Below are positions 18,999-25,657 of a stretch of DNA of 64,000 bases, piece after piece. The notes under the pieces were generated by a model. It did not search any database, had not been told where the DNA came from, and worked only from the letters and a program-made list of their open reading frames with translations. Each line of letters begins with the position of its first letter. The first letter of the stretch is position 1. This DNA is from Streptomyces sp. NBC_00091 (GTDB taxonomy: Bacteria > Actinomycetota > Actinomycetes > Streptomycetales > Streptomycetaceae). The stretch covers positions 806,001 to 870,000 of the forward strand of contig NZ_JAPEMA010000001.1 of assembly GCF_026343185.1 (NCBI RefSeq). Reading direction: 5' to 3'. The translations under genes and the position numbers were made by a program.

Positions 18999-20477
18999 TC
19001 AGTGGGCGGTTCCGTTGGGGAGGTTGATCGTCTTGTACTCGAGGAAGGAGCTGAGCCCCTCGGGCCCGAACTCGCGTCCGATGCCCGATTCCTTGTAGCC
19101 GCCGAAGGGGGCGGCGAACTCGATCCGGTACCCGTTGATCGTCAGGGTTCCCGTGCGCACTTGGCGGGCGATCTGCATGGCGCGGTCCTCGTCACTGCTC
19201 CACACGCTTCCGGACAGGCCGTACTTCGAGTCGTTGGCGATGCGGACGGCGTCGTTGTCGTCGTCGAACGGGATCACGACGAGCACGGGGCCGAAGATCT
19301 CGTCCTGTGCGATGCGCATGCCGCTCTCTACGTCGGCGAAGATCGTCGGTTCGACGTACCAGCCCCTCGGCAAGCTCGAGGGTCGGCCGCCGCCCACAGT
19401 GATCGTCGCACCCTCCTGCCGCCCACTGGCGATGTACTCCTCGACCCGCCGCCGCTGGCGTTCCGCAACCAGAGGGCCGACCTCGGTGGCGGGATCGTGC
19501 GGATCACCAACCGTCAGCTCGGCAGCTGCTTGGGAAATCACGTCGACGACCTGCCGGTAGCGGCTGCGATGAGCGAGGATCCGCGTCTGCGCCAGGCACT
19601 GCTGGCCGGACATCATGATCGCGAACGGCATGAGGGCCGGCACGACGCTGTCGACGTCGGCGTCCTCGAGGATGATGGCGGGCGACTTCCCTCCACACTC
19701 AAGGGTGACCCGCTTGAACTGCTCGCCGCAGAGGGCGGCGACCCGTCGTCCCGTGGCAGAGCTGCCGGTAAAGCTGATCTTGTCGACCAGTGGATGGCGC
19801 ACCAGTGCCTCACTGCTCACCCGGTCCGCCGGCACGATGTTCAGCACGCCCGGAGGCAGGTGCGCTTCCATCGCGGCTTCGGCGAGCAGGTACGCGTCGA
19901 GCGGCGTCTCGGGCGCCGGCTTGAGCACCACGGTGCAGCCGGCCAGCAGAGCCGGGGCCAGGTTCACCATCGTGAGGATGAGCGGGACGTTCCACGGCAC
20001 GATCTGCCCGACGACGCCCACCGGCTCCCGAAGTATCCGAGCCGGTCCGGTAAGCCCTGCCCGGTCCTCCTCGAACGGGAAGGTCGCGGCAAGCCCTCGG
20101 AAGTAGTCGAGGAGCATCACGGGAACGGGTCCCTGGAGCTGATTGGAGAAGCTGATCGGCGAGCCCATTTCCTCGGTGATGAGCCAAGCGATCTGCGGGA
20201 TGCGCGACCGGAGATAGTCGGCGAATGGCTCAAGCGCGTCCGCGCGTTCCTGAGGCGACATGCCCGGCCACGTTCCGTCATCGAAGGCGGCACGGGCCGC
20301 GCGGACAGCCCGGGCAACGTCCGCGGGCGTCGAGGAAGGAGCCGAACCGACCTTCTCCTCGGTGGCCGGAGAGATGACCTCGATCAGGTCGTCAGTATCC
20401 GACTCGACCATGTCGCCGCCGATGAAGAGCCGGTCCCGGACTAGGGCCGGGGCTTGGATGGCTGTGTGGGAAGACAT
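18999..20477 (-). CDS. Aldehyde dehydrogenase (island-encoded)
   Basis: 492 residues of the NAD(P)-dependent ALDH superfamily: cofactor segment VGQIVPWNVPLILTMVN, KPAPETPL, SFTGSSATGRRV, general-base Glu in LECGGKSP, nucleophile Cys in SGQQCLAQTR (about residue 297), and EIFGPVLVVIPF. Substrate cannot be read from sequence; resemblance is to broad-range aldehyde dehydrogenases. ATG 20477 has a perfect AGGAGG a few bases upstream. It lies alone between the two tRNA-Ser fragments, separate from the window's other aldehyde dehydrogenases, and its codon choice appears less GC-extreme than core genes, fitting acquisition. Confidence 0.9.
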   Translation of the reverse strand: MSSHTAIQAPALVRDRLFIGGDMVESDTDDLIEVISPATEEKVGSAPSSTPADVARAVRAARAAFDDGTWPGMSPQERADALEPFADYLRSRIPQIAWLITEEMGSPISFSNQLQGPVPVMLLDYFRGLAATFPFEEDRAGLTGPARILREPVGVVGQIVPWNVPLILTMVNLAPALLAGCTVVLKPAPETPLDAYLLAEAAMEAHLPPGVLNIVPADRVSSEALVRHPLVDKISFTGSSATGRRVAALCGEQFKRVTLECGGKSPAIILEDADVDSVVPALMPFAIMMSGQQCLAQTRILAHRSRYRQVVDVISQAAAELTVGDPHDPATEVGPLVAERQRRRVEEYIASGRQEGATITVGGGRPSSLPRGWYVEPTIFADVESGMRIAQDEIFGPVLVVIPFDDDNDAVRIANDSKYGLSGSVWSSDEDRAMQIARQVRTGTLTINGYRIEFAAPFGGYKESGIGREFGPEGLSSFLEYKTINLPNGTAH

Positions 20478-21025
20478 CGCTGGCCTCCTGGTTACCGGTG
20501 GGATACGGGCACCTGGTCTTGGCCCGCCTTTCGTGTCGTTCATCCACTTCGCATCGATGGGCCTGCGCTGAGAATTTCCGGGCGGGACCCTGAGGATTTC
20601 GCCTACGGGGCCGCGGGTTCGTCTGATCCGCCGAGGTGCCCCGCGAGCTGTCGGCGCGAGCGGAATCGCACGCGCATGCGCGGCAGGACGGCTTCACGCT
20701 GGCGACGGCTTTCTCTCGGTCTCCGGGCGGCGGTCCCATCCGCCCGCCACCCCCTCTCACCGTACGACTCATACGCTGACCGGACAGGTCCGCAATCACT
20801 CAGCCACCCTGCCCGGCCATCGCGCGCCGCTGTCGCCGGCTCCCTGCGGAGCGGTGTGGGCGGCACAGGCCGCCGGAAGACCACACGTTGGCCATGGCTG
20901 GAGACGCCGCTGAGCAGGGACAACATCGCCCCGCTCTGGTTGCAGTGCTGGTTGCATTCGCCCCCGGTCAGCTCCGTCCGCAACCCGCCCATCGAGCCGC
21001 TCCGCCGCAGGTCAGGACACGGACG
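20478..21025. other. Gene-free stretch between the island aldehyde dehydrogenase and tRNA fragment B
   Basis: About 550 bp with no supported gene on either strand; the open frames lack domains and sensible starts. The part nearest 20478 should hold the promoter of the aldehyde dehydrogenase. The remainder may be decayed element sequence flanking the att-like site. Confidence 0.55.
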
Positions 21026-21084
21026 AACATTTGGAAAGCGTGTTGGGGGCAACCCCTCGCGAGTTCGAATCTCGTATCCTCCGC
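21026..21084 (+). repeat. tRNA-Ser 3'-half fragment (att-like site), copy B
   Basis: Matches copy A (18816-18867) with only about three differences over 50 bp, and keeps the 3' acceptor strand TATCCTCCGC. The 5' half, D-arm and 5' acceptor strand are absent, so it cannot give a functional tRNA. It lies in the same orientation as copy A, 2,210 bp away, as expected for att sites bounding an inserted segment. Confidence 0.8.
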
Positions 21085-21102
21085 ACTCGCCCAGCAGGGC
21101 AA

Positions 21103-21139
21103 ACGAAGGACCCGACCGCTCTGCGGCCGGGTCCTTCGT
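21103..21139 (+). terminator. Terminator hairpin carried with tRNA fragment B
   Basis: Perfect 12-bp arms ACGAAGGACCCG (21103-21114) and complement (21128-21139). It follows the tRNA fragment as a normal tRNA terminator would. Confidence 0.65.
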
Positions 21140-21189
21140 CGTTCCGTGGTCTCAGTTTGATGGGTGTCACCATGTATGGCCCGGCGCCG

Positions 21190-21625
21190 ACCCCCACCAC
21201 CGGAGGCACCACCACCAGCCACACCTACGACAGAGCCGACCGCCTGGTCGACGCGGGATACATACGTCTACGACGCGTTCGGCCGCACCACCACGGTCCC
21301 GGGCAACGGCACCATCGGCTACTACGCCAGACCTGGCAGCTCGACGCCGCCCCGCGATTCCGCTCCTTCACGACCGAGACCGGCAGCGGCTCCACCCTGG
21401 CCCAGACCGGCTCCAAGGTCCGGTTGGACGTCTCCCAAACACCCGGTCGCCGTGAACTCGGGCGAGTACGGCAACCCGCGCGCCGGCCAGCCGGCCACCC
21501 GCTGCAACTGGCTCGGCGCCAAGCAGCGCTCCACCGAGACCGTCACCGGCCTCACTCTCATGGGCGTCCGCCTCTACAACCCGGCCACCGGTCGCTTCCT
21601 CGCCGGCGGGAGAACAGCCCCTGAG
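21190..21625 (+). pseudogene. RHS/YD-repeat protein remnant (C-terminal core, frameshifted)
   Basis: Recognisable RHS pieces occur in order but in changing frames: TTTSHTYDRADRLVDAGY (about 21205-21262), YVYDAFGRTTTVPGNGTIGYYA (about 21262-21330, different frame), TWQLDAAPRFRSFTTETGSG (about 21330-21395, another frame), then EYGNPRAGQPATRCNWLGAK and GVRLYNPATGRFL (about 21450-21600). The last is the hallmark end of the RHS core, just before where a toxin tip would begin. At least three frame disruptions and an internal deletion make it non-functional. RHS proteins are polymorphic toxin carriers; no toxin or immunity gene follows. Confidence 0.8.
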
Positions 21626-21703
21626 GTCCCTCATGTTCCCACCAGGCCACGGGAATCAGCCAAGATCCGGGCCTTCTCCCAGGTCAAGGCGCGAATACAA
21701 AAA

Positions 21704-21740
21704 GACGGCCGGAGCCCCCGCACAGTAGGCTCCGGCCGTC
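21704..21740 (-). terminator. Terminator of the PucR-linked aldehyde dehydrogenase; right direct-repeat copy
   Basis: 13-bp perfect arms GACGGCCGGAGCC (21704-21716) and complement (21728-21740). Read on minus it is followed by TTTTTGTATT, an intrinsic terminator 23 bp past the dehydrogenase stop. Its first 23 bp (21704-21726) are the sequence repeated at 17755-17777. Confidence 0.85.
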
Positions 21741-21762
21741 GGTCTGTGACCGTACGAGTCGG

Positions 21763-23208
21763 TCAGATGTCGAGGCCCGTGAGGACCAGGACGCGCTCGT
21801 ACGTGTAGTCGTCCATCGCGTAGCGGACGCCCTCGCGGCCCACGCCGGACTGCTTGACGCCGCCGTACGGCATCTGGTCGGCGCGGTACGAGGGAGCGTC
21901 GCCGATGATCACACCGCCGACCTCGAGCTCGCGGTGGGCGCGGAAGGCGACCTGGACGTCGCGGGTGAAGACGCCGGTCTGCAGGCCGAACTTCGACTCG
22001 TTGACGGCGGCGAAGGCCTCGTCGGTGTTCTCGACCTTCGTCAGGGTCAGGACCGGGCCGAAGACCTCCTCGGTGGCGAGCTTCACGCCGGCCGGGACGT
22101 CCGCGAGGACGGTGGGCTCGACCGTGGCGCCGTCGCGCTTGCCGCCCGTGAGCAGCTTCGCGCCGGCGGAGACCGCCTCGTCCACCCAGGACTCGACGCG
22201 CTTGGCGGCGTCCTCGGAGACCAGGGGGCCGACGTCGGTGGCGTCGTCGGACGGGTCGCCGGTGACCTGGGCCTGGACCTTCGCGACGACCTTCTCGGCG
22301 AGGCGGTCGTAGACGGAGGCGTCGGCGATCACGCGCTGCACGGAGATGCAGGACTGGCCGGCCTGGTAGTTCGAGAAGGTCGCGATACGGGTCGCGGCCC
22401 AGTCGAGGTCGGCCTCGGAGGACCAGTCGGCGAGGACCACGGCCGCGGCGTTGCCGCCGAGCTCCAGGGTGCAGTGCTTGTGGGGCACCGACTGCTGGAT
22501 GGCGTAGCCGACGGTGTCGGAGCCGGTGAAGGAGATGACGGGCAGGCGGTCGTCCTTGACCAGGGCCGGCATCTTGTCGTTGGCGACGGGCAGCACGGAC
22601 CAGGAACCGGCCGGCAGGTCGGTCTCGGCCAGCAGCTCGCCGAGGATCAGGCCGGAGAGCGGGGTGGCGGGGGCCGGCTTCAGGATGATCGGCGCGCCGA
22701 CGGCGATGGCCGGGGCCACCTTGTGGGCGCACAGGTTCAGCGGGAAGTTGAACGGCGCGATGCCGAGGACCGGGCCCTTGACGAAGCGGCGGGTCAGGGC
22801 CAGGCGGCCGACGCCACCGGCGTCGGTGTCCAGGCGCTGGGCCTCTCCGCCGTTGAAGCGGCGGGCCTCTTCGGCGGCGAAGCGGAACACGGACACCGCA
22901 CGGCCGACCTCACCGCGGGCCCACTTGACGGGCTTGCCGTTCTCGGCGGAGATCACCTGGGCGATCTCCTCGGTGCGCTCGGCGAGCCGCTTGGACACGT
23001 GGTCCAGGGCGGCGGCCCGGACGTGGGCCGGGGTCGCGGAGAACTCCGCCGTCACGGCGTACGCCGCGGCCACGGCCTCTTCGACCTGGGCGTCGGTGGG
23101 CACGCTGACGGTGCCGACCAGCCGGCCGTCCCACGGGTTGTGGACGTCGAAGCTGTCCTCGCCGGTGGCCTGGCGGCCGGCGAGCCAGAAGGCGTGGGTG
23201 GAAGTCAT
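21763..23208 (-). CDS. Aldehyde / succinate-semialdehyde dehydrogenase family
   Basis: 481 residues. ALDH landmarks: GIAPFNFPLNLCAHKVAP, KPAPATPLSG, SFTGSDTVGYAIQ, general base in LELGGNAAAVV, nucleophile Cys287 in YQAGQSCISVQR, and EVFGPVLTLTKV. The non-standard ELGGNA (rather than ELGGKx/GG) resembles phosphonoacetaldehyde/glyceraldehyde-like and related ALDHs, so substrate is uncertain. The PucR regulator upstream and gabT nearby suggest a role in GABA or aminoaldehyde breakdown (inference). The frame is open to 23604, but ATG 23208 begins the conserved domain. Confidence 0.9.
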   Translation of the reverse strand: MTSTHAFWLAGRQATGEDSFDVHNPWDGRLVGTVSVPTDAQVEEAVAAAYAVTAEFSATPAHVRAAALDHVSKRLAERTEEIAQVISAENGKPVKWARGEVGRAVSVFRFAAEEARRFNGGEAQRLDTDAGGVGRLALTRRFVKGPVLGIAPFNFPLNLCAHKVAPAIAVGAPIILKPAPATPLSGLILGELLAETDLPAGSWSVLPVANDKMPALVKDDRLPVISFTGSDTVGYAIQQSVPHKHCTLELGGNAAAVVLADWSSEADLDWAATRIATFSNYQAGQSCISVQRVIADASVYDRLAEKVVAKVQAQVTGDPSDDATDVGPLVSEDAAKRVESWVDEAVSAGAKLLTGGKRDGATVEPTVLADVPAGVKLATEEVFGPVLTLTKVENTDEAFAAVNESKFGLQTGVFTRDVQVAFRAHRELEVGGVIIGDAPSYRADQMPYGGVKQSGVGREGVRYAMDDYTYERVLVLTGLDI

Positions 23209-23916
23209 GCGAATCCCGGCCCTTCGGATGTGTGCGGTGGGTCGTTGTCTCCACCACGGTAGGACTCCGCCGGGCTTTCGGCGTTTATCCGGCATGGAGC
23301 ACCTCCCCGCGCCGCCGCTCCGCTTTGGCAGTGTTACCGATTCCCGACGCGCCCCTCGCACCGCTCGGCGCCGGGGCGCCACTCCTTCTTCACGCGCCGC
23401 TCGCGCGGCTCGGCGCCGGGGGCGCCACTCCTTCTTCACGCGCCGCTCGCACCGCTCGGCGCCGGGGGCGCCTCTCCGGCTTCGCGCCGCTGCGCCGGAC
23501 TCCGTCCGGCGGACGCTGGGCGGGGCCACGGGCCTGGCTGGGGCCCTGCTGCCGTCTGCGGGTGGGGGCCGCTGCGCGGAGCGGTCCCCTACCCGCCCTT
23601 CCACCGTTCCCCGGGCGCTGCCCGGACCCGCGCCTCAAACGCCGGCGAGGCTGAAAGATCCAGCCGCGCCGGCGTTTGAGGCGCGGGCGCGGAGCGCCGT
23701 GTTTGGAGCCGCGCCGGCGATTGAGGCGGGAACGGAGGAAGGGCGGGTAGGGGACCGCTCCGCGCAGCGGCACACCCGGGGACAGCGGCCGGGCGCCCGC
23801 CCAGGCACGGGCCCGCCCTGCGGCGACCACCATCCGCAGGCGTACGGCGGGCCCGGCCCGGGCCCGACGGCCGAAGCCCGGGAAGCGCGCCAGCGCTGAG
23901 CGGTGCGAGGGGCGCG
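23209..23916. repeat. Gene-free 700-bp block of nested inverted and tandem repeats
   Basis: Between the aldehyde dehydrogenase start and the PucR stop. Outer inverted pair: 23346-23366 and 23898-23918 (21 bp, exact). Inside is a tandem array (about 23348-23485) of three 45-46 bp units containing GCTCGGCGCCGG and CACTCCTTCTTCACGCGCC. Then a 42-bp inverted pair, 23569-23610 and 23729-23770 (one mismatch), encloses a 27-bp hairpin at 23627-23687 (one mismatch) matching the element at 5771-5831. A partial third arm (GCGCCGGCGATTGAGGCG) is at about 23711-23728. No coding potential is supported. Confidence 0.8.
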
Positions 23917-25500
23917 TCAGGAATGCGCGGGCGGGCTGGCTTTCAGGGCCAGCCAGAGTTCCATGCGGACGTCCGGGTCGTCGAGGGAGCGGCCGAGGAT
24001 CTCCTCGACGCGCTTCATGCGGTAGCGCAGGGTGTGCCGGTGCACGCCGAGGTCGGCGGCGGCGGCGTCCCACTGGCCGTGGCGCGAGAGCCAGGCCAGG
24101 AGCGAGGCGACCAGGTCACCGCGGCCGGTCGCGTCGTGCTCCCGCAGAGCCCTCAGCGTGCCCTCCGCGAAGGCCCGTACCGCGTCGTCGGCGAGCAGCG
24201 GCAGGACCGACCCGGCCGCGAGGTCCTCGTGCTCGACCAGCGGCCGCCCCCGGCGCCGGGCCACGGCCAGGGACTGGTCGGCCTGCTTGAAGGCCGCCGC
24301 CACCCCCTCCGGGCCGGCCGGCGCCGACAGTCCGACCACCAGCTCGTCCGGCTCCGGCCCGGCCGCCTCCCGGCCGCGCCGGGACTCCAGGGCCTCCGCG
24401 TGGTCCGCGCACGCCTGCACCGCCGAGCCCCCGTCGGCGGCCAGGACCACGAGCCGTCCCGGCTCCGGGACCACCAGCAGCGCCTCCCCGCTCCGCGCCG
24501 CCGCCGATTCCACCGTGTCGGCCAGCATCGCCAGCCCCTCCGGCTGCGCGGTCCCCGGCAGCGCCGGCTCCGCGACGATGATGCGGAACGGCGCCTCCAG
24601 CAGGGCTCCGTACAGGTCCCCGGCCACGGCCCGCGCGTGCCCGGGCTCCCCCTCCAGCAGCATCCGCAGCACGGCCGCGCCGAGCCGGGACTCCGCGTCG
24701 TGCAGCGACCGGGAGCGCTCGGTGGTCAGGGTCAGCAGGGCGACGGCGGAGTGCACCGCGTACCGCTCGGCGGTGCCCAGCGGGGCGCCCGTACCCACGG
24801 CGAGCGCGCCCCGGGCCCGCCGCCCGGTGCCGAGGGACTGGAGTTCGACCCGGTCCTCGGAGCCGCCCACCACCGCGCTCGCGGGCGCGGGCCGCTCGCG
24901 CAGCCGCTCCACGTCGGGGGTGAGCCGCGCGGCCCGCCGGGCGGCCCACTCGGGGGCGGCGGCGACGACGGCGCCGGAGGTGTCGTACAGCGCGGCCCAG
25001 CCGTGCACGTGGGCCGCCAGCTTCGCCAGCAGGTCGCCGGGGCCGTCGGAGGAGAGCGCGGCCCGGGTCAGCTCCCGCTGCGCCTCGAAGCCCGCGGTCA
25101 CGGCCCGGTACTGGTCGGCCGCGAGGGCTGCCGAGACGGCCTTGCTGATGGCGAGGAACGGGGTGCGCCGGGGCACCTCCAGCAGCGGCAGGTCCTCCTC
25201 GCGGGCGGCCTGGAGCAGCGCGTCGGGGATGGCCTCGTAGTTGACCCCGACGGCGAAGCCGATGCCGACGACCCCGGCGGCCGCGAGGCGCCGTACGTAG
25301 CGCCGCATCTCCTCCGGGTCCTCGGCGTCCAGCTTCATCGCGGTGACGAGCAGCAGCTCGCCGCCCTCCATGTACGGCACGGGGTCGGCGAGCTCGCTGA
25401 CGTGGGCCCAGCGCACGGGGGTCTCGAGGCGGCCCTCCCCGGCCCGGACGGTGAGTTTCAGCGCCGAGTGCTGGACGAGCGAGGCAAGGGTGAGCGGCAT
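23917..25500 (-). CDS. PucR-family transcriptional regulator
   Basis: 527 residues: N-terminal PucR sensory domain (about 1-125; VRAGEGRLETPVRWAHVSELADPVPYMEGGELLLVT), a middle GGDEF-like/CdaR region, and a C-terminal HTH_30 helix-turn-helix (AADLGVHRHTLRYRMKRVEEILGRSLDDPDVRMELWLAL). PucR regulators respond to catabolic metabolites, here perhaps GABA or an amine. It lies upstream of and in the same direction as the aldehyde dehydrogenase, separated by the repeat block, and 158 bp after the ATPase gene. ATG 25500 is supported by GGAAG upstream and a conserved MPLTLASLV start. Confidence 0.92.
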   Translation of the reverse strand: MPLTLASLVQHSALKLTVRAGEGRLETPVRWAHVSELADPVPYMEGGELLLVTAMKLDAEDPEEMRRYVRRLAAAGVVGIGFAVGVNYEAIPDALLQAAREEDLPLLEVPRRTPFLAISKAVSAALAADQYRAVTAGFEAQRELTRAALSSDGPGDLLAKLAAHVHGWAALYDTSGAVVAAAPEWAARRAARLTPDVERLRERPAPASAVVGGSEDRVELQSLGTGRRARGALAVGTGAPLGTAERYAVHSAVALLTLTTERSRSLHDAESRLGAAVLRMLLEGEPGHARAVAGDLYGALLEAPFRIIVAEPALPGTAQPEGLAMLADTVESAAARSGEALLVVPEPGRLVVLAADGGSAVQACADHAEALESRRGREAAGPEPDELVVGLSAPAGPEGVAAAFKQADQSLAVARRRGRPLVEHEDLAAGSVLPLLADDAVRAFAEGTLRALREHDATGRGDLVASLLAWLSRHGQWDAAAADLGVHRHTLRYRMKRVEEILGRSLDDPDVRMELWLALKASPPAHS

Positions 25501-25657
25501 CGGGGCTTCCAGACGGAGTGGGCCGGACGGAGTGGGCCGGGCAGAGAGGGCCGGACGGGGAGGGACGGCGAGGGAGCGGGGAAGCAGGGTTTTCGCCATG
25601 TCGTACGAACGACCCCTTTCGATTCTGCCACCCCGTACGGGTCCTCTCAGCCCGTCC

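Larger units (their letters stand above)
17755..21726. mobile_element. Degenerate integrative-element remnant / accessory island
   Basis: The interval begins and ends with an identical 23-bp sequence starting GACGGCCGGAGC (17755-17777 and 21704-21726). It contains a MazF-type toxin-antitoxin pair, two direct copies of the 3' half of a tRNA-Ser gene, a lone aldehyde dehydrogenase and a shattered RHS fragment, in less GC-extreme DNA than the conserved genes on either side. Serine tRNA genes are common integration targets in Streptomyces. No integrase, excisionase, replication or transfer gene remains, so the element is inactive. Boundaries are inferred from the repeats and could be wider or narrower. 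Confidence 0.5.

Noticed and set aside
20544..21020. Integrase remnant before tRNA fragment B
   Set aside because: I looked for tyrosine-recombinase C-terminal motifs (HxLR, Y) on both strands and saw none.
23348..23485. CRISPR array
   Set aside because: Units are contiguous 45-46 bp tandem repeats with no unique spacers and no cas genes in the window.
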